From JAYZQT01 sp036136335 (lineage in GTDB: Bacteria > Pseudomonadota > Alphaproteobacteria > MPNO01 > UBA830): a stretch of DNA of 64,000 nucleotides. Under the pieces are notes generated by a model. The model was given only the letters and a program-made list of their open reading frames with translations. It had not been told where the DNA came from and did no database searches. A program made the translations under genes and the position numbers. The stretch spans positions 62,001-126,000 of the forward strand of contig JAYZQT010000039.1 of the NCBI GenBank assembly GCA_036136335.1. The letters are read 5' to 3'. Of this stretch, positions 32,214 through 41,394 are shown piece after piece (positions within the stretch are counted from its first letter, which is position 1; every line of letters starts with the position of its first letter).

Positions 32214-33185
32214 ATGCGTATCTTTAGACACATTGCGGGCCTTCCGGACTTTGTGCGGGATAGCTCGGTCGCAATCGGGAATTTTGATGGTGTACACCTC
32301 GGTCACCAAGCCGTGATCAGTGAGGCCGGCGTTCATGCGGCAAAGCTAGGGTCATCTCTATCCGTGATCACGTTTGAGCCGCATCCTAGAAGGCACTTTC
32401 AGCCAGATGAGGGGCCTTTTCAGCTTACGCCGCTGCGTAGCAAGGTTCGTCGCTTTGCGGCTATCGGGGTCCAGCATCTTCTGGTTGTTCACTTCGACGA
32501 GGAAACCTCCAAACTAACCCATGAGCAATTTGTGGATACCTTTGTCGCCGAGGGATTTTGCGCGAGGCATGTAACGGTTGGCTACGACTTTGTTTTCGGT
32601 GCAGACCGCGTTGGCAATGTGGACTACCTTCGTTCGCGCGCCGCCAATGACGGTTTCGAGCTATCCGCGGTCGAGCCCGTTAAGGATGCGTGCAACACGG
32701 TTTATTCGTCTACAAACATTCGTAACTGTCTTACTGATGGTAGCCCGTTGGGCGCAGCGCGCCTTCTGGGTCGCCCCTGGGAAGTCGAAGGCCGAGTTAT
32801 CAGGGGCGATCAACGGGGTCGACAGATAGGTTTTCCAACCGCCAATATTGGTCTTGAGCAGTACCTCGAACCCGCGCTTGGTGTCTATGCAGTCTGGGCC
32901 GGAATAGAGGAGGGGGGCGCGACGACCTGGCACATGGGCTGTGCCAATATTGGCCTTCGCCCCACCTTCGATAAAAATGAGGTCAACTGCGAGGTCTATA
33001 TTTTCGACTTCACTAACGATATCTATGACAAACTACTTCGCGTCGCGTTGGTTGAATACATTAGACCGGAAAAAAAATTTGATGGGATTGCGCAATTGCG
33101 AGAGCAGATAGCACTAGACTCGCATGATGCTAGAGCTCTGCTTGAGAGCATTGGTCCAGATGACATTAGACGCCGACCTGACTGA
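32214..33185 (+). CDS. ribF: Bifunctional riboflavin kinase/FAD synthetase
   Basis: 323 residues. The FAD synthetase domain starts with VAIGNFDGVHLGHQAVI and contains TFEPHPRRHF; the C-terminal riboflavin kinase domain shows GRQIGFPTANIG and the beta-barrel end. It makes FMN and then FAD from riboflavin. It is directly upstream of ileS and lspA, an arrangement common in proteobacteria. The ATG at 32214 is preceded by no strong ribosome binding site. Confidence 0.95.
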   Translation: MRIFRHIAGLPDFVRDSSVAIGNFDGVHLGHQAVISEAGVHAAKLGSSLSVITFEPHPRRHFQPDEGPFQLTPLRSKVRRFAAIGVQHLLVVHFDEETSKLTHEQFVDTFVAEGFCARHVTVGYDFVFGADRVGNVDYLRSRAANDGFELSAVEPVKDACNTVYSSTNIRNCLTDGSPLGAARLLGRPWEVEGRVIRGDQRGRQIGFPTANIGLEQYLEPALGVYAVWAGIEEGGATTWHMGCANIGLRPTFDKNEVNCEVYIFDFTNDIYDKLLRVALVEYIRPEKKFDGIAQLREQIALDSHDARALLESIGPDDIRRRPD

Positions 33186-33210
33186 CACGCCGTTCAGGAA
33201 TAATCCAGAT

Positions 33211-36087
33211 ATGACGACAGACTACAAATCCACCGTCTTCCTCCCAAAAACCGACTTCGAGATGCGTGGGAAGCTACCACAACGCGAACCCGATATACTG
33301 GCACGCTGGGAAGCGATGGACCTGTACCGGCGCCAGCGAGAATTATCCAAAGGCCGTGAAAAGTTCATTCTGCATGATGGCCCTCCATATGCGAATGGCA
33401 ACCTGCACATTGGGCATGCATTAAATAAAATTTTAAAGGACGTCATTAATCGGTCCCAACAGATGATGGGAAAGGATGCAAACTACGTTCCGGGTTGGGA
33501 CTGTCACGGCCTTCCAATTGAGTGGAAAATTGAAGAAAAATACCGTTCTGAGGGACGTGATAAGGACGAAATTCCTGTCGTTGAATTTCGGAGGGAATGC
33601 CGGGATTTTGCGGAGTATTGGATTAATGTCCAGCGTGAAGAATTCAAAAGGCTCGGCGTCATAGGCGATTGGGATCAACCCTATACTACAATGAACTTTG
33701 CTGCCGAAGCGCAAATTACCCGTGAACTGATTAACTTTATTGATAATGGACTCCTGTACCAGGGGTCCAAGCCGGTTATGTGGTCGGTGGTGGAACAAAC
33801 TGCGCTAGCAGAGGCCGAAGTTGAGTATCACGACCACGAATCGGACACGATCTGGGCAAAATTTCCCGTTGTGAAAGTTGTGGCGGGTGACACGGAAATT
33901 CTTGAGGGAGCATCGGTGTTGATTTGGACGACAACACCGTGGACCATCCCGGGGAATCGTGCCATTTGCTATTCATCCAAAATTTCGTATGGGCTTTTTC
34001 AGGTAACCGATGCTCCTATCGACAACTGGGCTACACCCGGCGAGCGCCTAATTGTCGCAGATGCATTGGTAACGGAGATAATGGAATCTGCGCGCGTGTC
34101 GGCATGGGAAAAGGTCGCTGACGTTCCGGCCGCAACGTTCAGAGACATAACATGTTCGCATCCCCTTGCGTCGGTGGGTTACGAATTTCCTGTTCCGCTG
34201 CTCGATGCTGACCACGTTGTCGAAGATGCGGGGACTGGGTTTGTACACACCGCGCCGGGACATGGCCGCGAAGACTATGACGTCTGGATTTCTAACGGTA
34301 GCGAAATTGACGCACAGGGTATCGATACGCGTATCCCCTACACGGTGGATGCAGATGGATGTTTTACGAAAGAGGCACCCGGTTTTGAGGGCAGGCGAGT
34401 AATCACTGACAAGGGCAAGAAAGGTGATGCAAACCAGGCTGTTATTGACGCCCTTGTTGAGGTAAATGGGTTAATTGCCCGGGGCCGGTTGAAGCATCAG
34501 TATCCCCATTCTTGGAGGTCAAAGAAACCGCTGATATTCCGCAATACACCGCAATGGTTTATTGCCATGGACACACCTTTTACTGATCAGGGGGAGACCT
34601 TGCGAGAGGTAGCGTTGAACGCGATCGATTCCACCTCCTTCTATCCAGACGCCGGGCGCACCAGACTGTGGGGTATGATTGAAGATAGACCCGATTGGGT
34701 AATTTCGCGTCAGCGCGCCTGGGGCGTACCAATCACTGTTTTCGTACATAAAACAACGGGAAAAATTCTCGCCGATCGGTTGGTGTCCGAGAGGATAATT
34801 GCCGCAATTGAGGAAGAGGGCGCTGATGCATGGTTTGTGTCTGATCCATCAAGATTCCTCGGAGAGGATTATAGCCCGGACGATTACAATCAGATTTTTG
34901 ATATTTTGGATGTCTGGTTTGATTCTGGTTCCACCCACAGCTTTGTTCTGGACGACCGCCAAGATTTACAGTGGCCGGCGTCATTGTATCTTGAAGGGTC
35001 GGACCAGCATCGTGGATGGTTTCATTCCAGTCTGTTGGAATCATGCGGAACACGTCAGCGTGCTCCATACGAGGCGGTACTGACCCACGGGTTTGTACTG
35101 GCCGAAGATAAGCAGAAAATGTCCAAATCGACTGGTAACATAGTCTCACCTCAAGATATCATCAGCCAATATGGAGCAGACATTCTGCGGATCTGGGTCG
35201 TCGCGTCTGATTATTCCGAAGACCTGAAGATAGGGCCGGAGATTATTAAGCATCAGGCAGACGCGTACCGGCGGCTTCGTAATACGCTGCGCTATATTCT
35301 GGGTAATCTGGATGGATACAACGAGTCAGAGCGGCTGACCGTCTCTGAAATGCCGGAACTCGAATGTTGGGTGCTTCACCGGCTTACCGAACTCGACGGG
35401 GTGATCCGGCGCTGTGTCGAGGAATTTGATTTTCATACCATGTTTACCGCGTTACATAACTTTTGTGCTGTTGACCTTTCCTCTTTCTATTTTGATATCA
35501 GGAAAGACGCATTGTACTGCGATAGACATGATTCGGTTCGTCGAAAGGCCGCGCGGAGTGTTCTGGAAGAATTGTTTTCGTGCCTTACCGCATGGCTCGC
35601 ACCAGTGATCTGTTTTACAGCTGAGGAGGCGTGGCGTGCGAGGAACGTTGATGAAACAGAGAGCGTCCATTTGCGTACATATCCCGACATTCCGACAGAA
35701 TGGAAAAATGAAAATTTGGCTTTGAAGTGGGCCAAAATCCGTCGTGTCCGCCGTGTCATTACGGGAGCGTTAGAAATTGAACGAGCGGAGAAACGGATTG
35801 GTTCCAGCTTGGAGAGTGCTCCGTCGGTTTATTTAAATGAGGAACTTACCTCTGTAATGGAGGGAATAAATTTGGGTGAAATCTCAATCACTTCAGGGAT
35901 CACTATTGTTGCCGGTACCGCACCTGCGAATGCGTTTTCGTTAGAGGAGGTGTCGGGTGTTGCTGTTGTAACTCGGGCGGCAGACGGGATTAAGTGTGAA
36001 CGGTGTTGGCAGATCCTTCCAGAGGTAGGACTTAATTCTAGTGCGCCCGATGTCTGCAATCGATGCGCGGAAGCGGTACCCCAGTGA
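33211..36087 (+). CDS. ileS: Isoleucyl-tRNA synthetase
   Basis: 958 residues from the ATG at 33211, which has AGGAA about ten bases upstream; the in-frame extension back to 33124 overlaps ribF and is not used. The class I signatures are PYANGNLHIGHALNK (HIGH) and KQKMSKSTGN (KMSKS). A CP1 editing domain lies between them (about 190-400). The C-terminal zinc knuckle is CERCWQI...VCNRCAEAV. It charges tRNA-Ile. The stop lies inside lspA's start region. Confidence 0.97.
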   Translation: MTTDYKSTVFLPKTDFEMRGKLPQREPDILARWEAMDLYRRQRELSKGREKFILHDGPPYANGNLHIGHALNKILKDVINRSQQMMGKDANYVPGWDCHGLPIEWKIEEKYRSEGRDKDEIPVVEFRRECRDFAEYWINVQREEFKRLGVIGDWDQPYTTMNFAAEAQITRELINFIDNGLLYQGSKPVMWSVVEQTALAEAEVEYHDHESDTIWAKFPVVKVVAGDTEILEGASVLIWTTTPWTIPGNRAICYSSKISYGLFQVTDAPIDNWATPGERLIVADALVTEIMESARVSAWEKVADVPAATFRDITCSHPLASVGYEFPVPLLDADHVVEDAGTGFVHTAPGHGREDYDVWISNGSEIDAQGIDTRIPYTVDADGCFTKEAPGFEGRRVITDKGKKGDANQAVIDALVEVNGLIARGRLKHQYPHSWRSKKPLIFRNTPQWFIAMDTPFTDQGETLREVALNAIDSTSFYPDAGRTRLWGMIEDRPDWVISRQRAWGVPITVFVHKTTGKILADRLVSERIIAAIEEEGADAWFVSDPSRFLGEDYSPDDYNQIFDILDVWFDSGSTHSFVLDDRQDLQWPASLYLEGSDQHRGWFHSSLLESCGTRQRAPYEAVLTHGFVLAEDKQKMSKSTGNIVSPQDIISQYGADILRIWVVASDYSEDLKIGPEIIKHQADAYRRLRNTLRYILGNLDGYNESERLTVSEMPELECWVLHRLTELDGVIRRCVEEFDFHTMFTALHNFCAVDLSSFYFDIRKDALYCDRHDSVRRKAARSVLEELFSCLTAWLAPVICFTAEEAWRARNVDETESVHLRTYPDIPTEWKNENLALKWAKIRRVRRVITGALEIERAEKRIGSSLESAPSVYLNEELTSVMEGINLGEISITSGITIVAGTAPANAFSLEEVSGVAVVTRAADGIKCERCWQILPEVGLNSSAPDVCNRCAEAVPQ

Positions 36088-36577
36088 GTTTCCGACATTG
36101 ATCCGATTTGGATTTATTCTGGCTGCCGGGGTGGTTTTGCTTGATCAGGCTACTAAGTACTTAATTATTCATTATGTCATGGCGTCCCAGCGGGTCATCG
36201 AGGTAACATCTTTTTTTAATATCGTGATGGTTTGGAATAAGGGCGTGAGTTTCGGATTATTCGCGACTCACTCTACATGGACCCAGTTCGTGCTCGGAGC
36301 CTTTGCGATCCTAATCACTCTCGTTCTCGTTGCATGGCTGCGGAAGGCTCAAACCAGTTGGTTGGCCAGTGCGCTCGGGCTACTTATTGGTGGAGCTCTC
36401 GGCAATGTAATTGACAGGGTTGTTTATCGGCAGGTAGCTGATTTTCTGGATTTTCATGCACTTGGGTACCACTGGCCGTCATTCAATGTGGCCGACATAG
36501 CTATTTCTTGCGGCGTTGTCATGCTTGTGTTTGATGGCTTGATCACCAAGCGTCGCAATAATAGGTTCAGATACTAA
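36050..36577 (+). CDS. lspA: Lipoprotein signal peptidase
   Basis: About 175 residues, four membrane helices. The two catalytic Asp are in GNVIDRVV and FNVADIAI, and the N-terminal LLDQATK motif is present. It removes signal peptides from prolipoproteins at the inner membrane; the DUF3035 lipoprotein gene follows. The ATG at 36050 overlaps the end of ileS by 38 bases; a TTG at 36098 just beyond the ileS stop would give a shorter form. Part of the ribF-ileS-lspA operon. Confidence 0.94.
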   Translation: MSAIDARKRYPSEFPTLIRFGFILAAGVVLLDQATKYLIIHYVMASQRVIEVTSFFNIVMVWNKGVSFGLFATHSTWTQFVLGAFAILITLVLVAWLRKAQTSWLASALGLLIGGALGNVIDRVVYRQVADFLDFHALGYHWPSFNVADIAISCGVVMLVFDGLITKRRNNRFRY

Positions 36578-36603
36578 GATTGATTTATAACAGGTTATGT
36601 CGA

Positions 36604-37179
36604 ATGAAATATTTGCCCACGTCACGGTTGTTTGTTGTGGCTGTAATGCTGGCCCCTCTGGTGACGAATGGTTGCGAAGGCACGCGTGAAGCAATGGGTA
36701 TTGGAAAACAATCTCCCGATGAATTTGCGGTTGTAACGCGAGCTCCGTTAACGATGCCGCCCGACTACGGTTTAAGGCCGCCGCGCCCTGGCGCGAAAAG
36801 ACCACAAGAGAAAACTGTAACCGAAACTGCACGCGAACGACTAGTGGGCAGCAGGGGCTCAACAAAAATACGCCGGAACGGTACCAGTCCTTCAACATTG
36901 GAGGCTGCATTATTGAGCAAAGCTGGTGCAAAAAACCCAGATCCAGAAATTCGACGCATCATAAATAGGGAATCATCCATCCTGGCAATGGAAGATCACA
37001 GTTTTGCGGACAGGCTAATATTCTGGCAGCAACGGTTGCCGCGAGCGGCAAGCATTGATGCAGCTGCTGAAAACAAACGGTTGAGGGAGAATGCCGCACT
37101 TGGTGACCCACCGACCAAAGGCCGTTCGCCCCGTATAATTAGAAAGCGAAAAGGTTGGCTCGAAGGGGTATTTAAATAA
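36604..37179 (+). CDS. DUF3035 family lipoprotein
   Basis: 191 residues. An N-terminal signal with positive residues (MKYLPTSR) and a hydrophobic stretch ends in a lipobox-like TNGC, somewhat off consensus because -3 is Thr. The DUF3035 core is PDEFAVVTRAPLTMPPDYGLRPPRPG, quoted in part. It is probably an outer-membrane or periplasmic lipoprotein conserved in alphaproteobacteria next to lspA and the M16 peptidases. The function is not established; the C-terminus is basic. Confidence 0.86.
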   Translation: MKYLPTSRLFVVAVMLAPLVTNGCEGTREAMGIGKQSPDEFAVVTRAPLTMPPDYGLRPPRPGAKRPQEKTVTETARERLVGSRGSTKIRRNGTSPSTLEAALLSKAGAKNPDPEIRRIINRESSILAMEDHSFADRLIFWQQRLPRAASIDAAAENKRLRENAALGDPPTKGRSPRIIRKRKGWLEGVFK

Positions 37180-37291
37180 ATAAAGTCTTAAACGGGACGG
37201 TGCGTGAGCTTTTACAATTTGTTTTATTATTTGTCCGGCATCGACAAGGGCGATTTGCCGTGACTTTCGCTTTATAAAGGCGCCCCCTGCA

Positions 37292-38659
37292 ATGTCAGAG
37301 TTTTCATTATTTACAAAAGTGCGTCAGTTCCTTGTCGCTATATTGGCAATCTTGGCATCGTCCGGGTTTTTTCTCGTACCAGTATCGGCCGGGGTCTTTT
37401 TTCCGAAAACATTTGAATTGGAAAATGGTCTAAAAGTTGTGGTTATCGAGAACCACCGGGCGCCTATTGTGGTCCAGATGTTGTGGTACCGTGTTGGCGC
37501 GGCTGATGAGGCACCGGGTGAATCCGGCCTCGCGCATTTTCTCGAGCATCTCCTCTTTAAAGGTACCAAGACGACCAAACCGGGAGAGTTTTCGAGAACC
37601 GTTACACGCATTGGTGGGCAGGATAATGCCTTTACGTCTCATGATTACACCGCCTATTTTCAACGGGTGGCGTCGCACGAAATTGAAACTGTGATGCGGC
37701 TCGAAGCCGATCGTATGTGGAACCTGAGATTGACTGATGCAGTTGTGTTGCCGGAACGCGACGTAATTCTCGAGGAGCGGAGAACTCGAACCGACAACAG
37801 TCCTGCCGCTCAATTGCGGGAACAGATGCGCCGCTCGCTTTATTTAAATCACCCTTATGGTAGGCCGGTTATTGGCTGGATGAGTGAGATCCGCAAACTT
37901 ACCACCGCGAGTGCGATAGCATTTTATCGCAAACACTATGCGCCCAACAATGCGATGCTGATTTTAGCTGGGGATGTTACAGTAGAAAAGGTGCGGCAAC
38001 TGGCGAATAAGTATTATCGTCCGATACCGCCGAAGGTATTTACGGCTAGGGCCCGCCCGCAAGAACCACCACATAGGATGGCCCGTCGTGTAATATTTCA
38101 GGATAAGCGTGTCCGGCTTCCGTCTTGGTCCCGATTTTACTTAGCCCCTTCATATTCCGCTGGAGACCGACATCATGCCCATGCGCTTGAGGTTCTTGCT
38201 CAAGTACTCGGAGGGGGATCAACCAGCCAACTGCACCGCCGACTTGTCGTCGATCGTGGAATAGCGTCCACCGCTGGTGCTTGGTACCACGGAAACAGTC
38301 GCGATTATGGTGAATTTGGACTTTACGCCAGCCCAAAATTGGGTGGAGACATCAAAGTGTTGGAAAGGGCACTGGGAGAGGAACTAAACCGTGTTTTACG
38401 GGTGGGGTTTCCACTTGCAGACATAGAGCGGGCAAAAAAATTCATAGCGGCACAGGCAATTTTTGCTAGGGATGGACTGCGCGCTGGTCCCAACGCGATA
38501 GGTTCATCGTTCGCGCAAGGGCAGGCGATAAAGGATGTAGAGACCTGGCCAAATAACATTTCGGCGGTAACCTCTGAACAGGTTATTGAAGCGGCAAGGG
38601 CCGTCTTGAATAAAGCTGGCTCTGTGACAGGAATTCTATTGCCCGAGCCAACCAGATGA
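37292..38659 (+). CDS. M16-family zinc metallopeptidase, catalytic subunit
   Basis: 455 residues. A signal or membrane helix (residues 10-33) leads to the inverted zinc motif HxxEH as H82-F-L-E-H86 in GLAHFLEHLLFKGT, with the third ligand Glu in VILEERRTR (about 161). It is a periplasmic or exported peptidase. The next gene is a partner without HxxEH, overlapping by four bases, which is the known split arrangement of bacterial M16 heterodimers. The order lspA-DUF3035-M16-M16 is typical of alphaproteobacteria. Confidence 0.93.
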   Translation: MSEFSLFTKVRQFLVAILAILASSGFFLVPVSAGVFFPKTFELENGLKVVVIENHRAPIVVQMLWYRVGAADEAPGESGLAHFLEHLLFKGTKTTKPGEFSRTVTRIGGQDNAFTSHDYTAYFQRVASHEIETVMRLEADRMWNLRLTDAVVLPERDVILEERRTRTDNSPAAQLREQMRRSLYLNHPYGRPVIGWMSEIRKLTTASAIAFYRKHYAPNNAMLILAGDVTVEKVRQLANKYYRPIPPKVFTARARPQEPPHRMARRVIFQDKRVRLPSWSRFYLAPSYSAGDRHHAHALEVLAQVLGGGSTSQLHRRLVVDRGIASTAGAWYHGNSRDYGEFGLYASPKLGGDIKVLERALGEELNRVLRVGFPLADIERAKKFIAAQAIFARDGLRAGPNAIGSSFAQGQAIKDVETWPNNISAVTSEQVIEAARAVLNKAGSVTGILLPEPTR

Positions 38660-39984
38660 AGCCCCAAATCGGTGCTATCATAGGTACAGTTATCCTAATG
38701 TGTTTTGCGACGACCTCCGCTAAGGCCCTGAATATCCATAAAATTGTGTCAAACAAGGGTATCGTCGCTTGGTTCGTCGCTGACAAATCCGTACCCTTGG
38801 TTGCGATGAGTTTTGGTTTTCGCGGGGTTGGCTCGGCTACCGATCCTGATGGCAGGGAAGGACTGGCGCAAATGGTCTCTTTGCTCCTCGACGAAGGAGC
38901 TGGCGCACAAACATCCCAAGAATACCAAAACGCCGTCGAAGATATCGCCGCGCGAATGTCGTTTGATGTCGGGCGTGACCATTTTATGGGACGCTTGCGC
39001 ACCCTGAGATCAACACGGAAGAAAGCATTCGGTCTGTTGAGATTGGCACTTACACGTCCGCGGTTTGATCTGGCGCCAGTGAACCGCATTCGCTCCCAGA
39101 TTCTCGCATCTCTTCGTCGGCAGGCGGAAAAGCCTGAGCAAATATTGATGAAGGTTTGGGCGGAGACAGTTTTTAAGGGGCACCCGTACGCTAAACCGAA
39201 AACTGGCACCAAAGAGACCGTGAGCGCGATCACTAGAGCCGATCTTCGTTCTTATGTCAGCCACAGTTTTACAAGAGAACGTCTTGTTGTAGGGGTTGTT
39301 GGCGATATATCGGAATTTGAACTAAAGAAACGCCTTGATCAGGTGTTTGGTGATTTACCAGCGCGGGGAACCAGCCTAGTGGTTCCGGAAACAGTCGCCA
39401 CTGTTACCGGTAGAACAATTGTTGTTCGAAAGCCAATACCACAAAGTGTTATGGTTTTCGGGCACAAGGGGCTGAAACGTGATGATCCGGACTGGTATGC
39501 CGCGGCTTTGGTCACTAGGATTTTTGGAGGTGGTAACTTGAATTCCCGGCTCTACGAAGAAATTCGAGAGAAGCGCGGTTTAGCGTATTCGGTGTATGCA
39601 TACCTCAACCCCATGCAACACTCCGCGTTGCTGGTCGGCGGCGTTGCGACGCAAAACGCGCGTGCGATTGAGTCGTTGGGCCTGATCCGGGCGGAATGGA
39701 AGAAAATGGGTGAATACGGGGTCACTCAAACCGAACTTGATGACGCGAAATCCTATCTCAATGGAGTGTTTCCCCTTCGCTTTGGGTCTAGCCTTGCAAT
39801 CGCCGATCTGCTCGTCGGAATGCAGATTTCCAAACTCGGTAGAAATTATATTTCCATACGACCTTCGCTGATTAGTTCGGTGACACTTCAAATGGCGAAT
39901 CGCGTTGCCCGGCAGTTATACAAGGCCCGTGACATCACGGTGGTGATTGTCGGTGATCCACAGAAGTTTCAGAAATCCCCCTAG
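38656..39984 (+). CDS. M16-family peptidase, non-catalytic partner
   Basis: 442 residues, with an N-terminal signal helix. The HxxEH motif is absent (REGLAQMVSLLLDEGAG in its place), but the C-terminal half contains LNSRLYEEIREKRGLAYSVY, the Arg/Tyr substrate-binding part that completes the active site of its partner. It overlaps the catalytic gene by ATGA and is probably produced with it as a heterodimer. It could process leader peptides or clear peptides in the periplasm. Confidence 0.92.
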   Translation: MKPQIGAIIGTVILMCFATTSAKALNIHKIVSNKGIVAWFVADKSVPLVAMSFGFRGVGSATDPDGREGLAQMVSLLLDEGAGAQTSQEYQNAVEDIAARMSFDVGRDHFMGRLRTLRSTRKKAFGLLRLALTRPRFDLAPVNRIRSQILASLRRQAEKPEQILMKVWAETVFKGHPYAKPKTGTKETVSAITRADLRSYVSHSFTRERLVVGVVGDISEFELKKRLDQVFGDLPARGTSLVVPETVATVTGRTIVVRKPIPQSVMVFGHKGLKRDDPDWYAAALVTRIFGGGNLNSRLYEEIREKRGLAYSVYAYLNPMQHSALLVGGVATQNARAIESLGLIRAEWKKMGEYGVTQTELDDAKSYLNGVFPLRFGSSLAIADLLVGMQISKLGRNYISIRPSLISSVTLQMANRVARQLYKARDITVVIVGDPQKFQKSP

Positions 39985-40095
39985 CCGTTCTCCGTACCCT
40001 GTTTCGAACACTTATCCACAGCAGAATACCTAACCGGTAACTGCACATTTTCCCGATTCGTCGCCATGACTTAAAATAGCAACGGATTACCTCTA

Positions 40096-41394
40096 ATGAA
40101 TGCTACATATCATCAGGATTTAACCGATTGCCTCGCGGGTGAAATTGGCGACGGAGGTCTAGGTCAGGCTGAGTTTGACCGGTACGTCACTTTGTCGGAA
40201 ACGGCTATGGAACAACTCCGTGGTGGGCTTGCGGCTGGTACACTTCCCTTTCTAAAACTACCTGCAAAAAAGGATGACATTCAGCGAATATATGACGTCG
40301 CCGAAATGTTTTCCGGTACATTTCAGGATGTCGTGATATTGGGTACAGGTGGCTCTTCGTTTGGTGGTCAGACCCTTTGCTCTTTGGCCAATCTTGAAAG
40401 CCGCCCACGCGTGCATTTTATGGACAATGTCGATCCAGTTACCTTTGATGCTCTGATAGGATCACTTGACTGGGCGACTAGCGGGATTATTGCAATATCA
40501 AAATCGGGTTTCACCGCCGAAACACTGGCCCAGTTTGGGGTTTTGGTCTCTGTGCTCCGGCAGTTTGTCACTGCGAAAAACATTCCCAACCATCTCGCAG
40601 TGGTCACCGAACCCGGGGACAATCCATTATCTCTGATTGCCCGTCGCCTCGGATGTACTATCCTTGACCATGATCCATGTGTTGGGGGCAGGTATTCCGG
40701 ACTTTCGGTAACGGGATTGTTGCCAGCGTGTATAAAAGGTCTGGATATTACCGCCATTAGGTCCGGAGCCGCCACGGTCATAGATTTATTGACGGCGGGT
40801 AACGCTGCGGCTGATTTCCCGCCAGCTGTGGGAGCGGCTACCGCCGTAGGACTTAATCGCAACAAAGGGATTTCGACTTCCGTTTTGATGCCATATTGCG
40901 ATCGCATGTCTCAATTCGGCTTCTGGTACTGCCAACTTTGGGCGGAGAGCTTGGGGAAACAAGGGGAAGGAATAACGCCCATACGGGCGATCGGTACAGC
41001 CGATCAGCATAGCCAATTACAACTTTACATAGACGGTCCAGCAGACAAGATGTTTTCCCTTATTCTGACTGATACAACTGGAAAAGGCGCAAAAATTCCA
41101 GACGAATTTTCTGACGCAGAGGGATTGTCTTATTTAAAAGATCGAACAATCGGGGACCTTTTAACCGCCGCCGGCCGTGCAACAGCGGATACGCTTGCCA
41201 ACCATGGCCGACCAACGCGCTTATTTAATGTTACTAGCGTCGATGAGTCATCCCTAGGAGCGCTGATGATGCATTTCATGATTGAAACAGTCATAGCGGC
41301 CGACCTGATCGGCGTTAACCCATATGATCAACCGGCGGTGGAAGAGGGAAAAATTTTGACACACCAATATCTTAGTAAACGGGGTGTGAAATGA
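40096..41394 (+). CDS. pgi: Glucose-6-phosphate isomerase
   Basis: 432 residues, shorter than the 549-residue E. coli enzyme but matching alphaproteobacterial forms. Motifs are ILGTGGSSFGGQ, ISKSGFTAET, GRYSGLSVTGLLPA, QLWAESLGKQG and TADQHSQLQLYIDG. It interconverts glucose-6-phosphate and fructose-6-phosphate. The stop overlaps the mutL start (ATGA). The 111-base gap before it contains a single TTATCCACA 9-mer (40012-40020), which alone does not indicate an origin. Confidence 0.94.
   Translation: MNATYHQDLTDCLAGEIGDGGLGQAEFDRYVTLSETAMEQLRGGLAAGTLPFLKLPAKKDDIQRIYDVAEMFSGTFQDVVILGTGGSSFGGQTLCSLANLESRPRVHFMDNVDPVTFDALIGSLDWATSGIIAISKSGFTAETLAQFGVLVSVLRQFVTAKNIPNHLAVVTEPGDNPLSLIARRLGCTILDHDPCVGGRYSGLSVTGLLPACIKGLDITAIRSGAATVIDLLTAGNAAADFPPAVGAATAVGLNRNKGISTSVLMPYCDRMSQFGFWYCQLWAESLGKQGEGITPIRAIGTADQHSQLQLYIDGPADKMFSLILTDTTGKGAKIPDEFSDAEGLSYLKDRTIGDLLTAAGRATADTLANHGRPTRLFNVTSVDESSLGALMMHFMIETVIAADLIGVNPYDQPAVEEGKILTHQYLSKRGVK

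Noticed and set aside
40012..40020. A perfect TTATCCACA DnaA box before pgi
   Set aside because: A single 9-mer is expected by chance about every 130 kb on two strands, and no AT-rich region, second box, dnaA or dnaN gene lies nearby, so it is not evidence for an origin.
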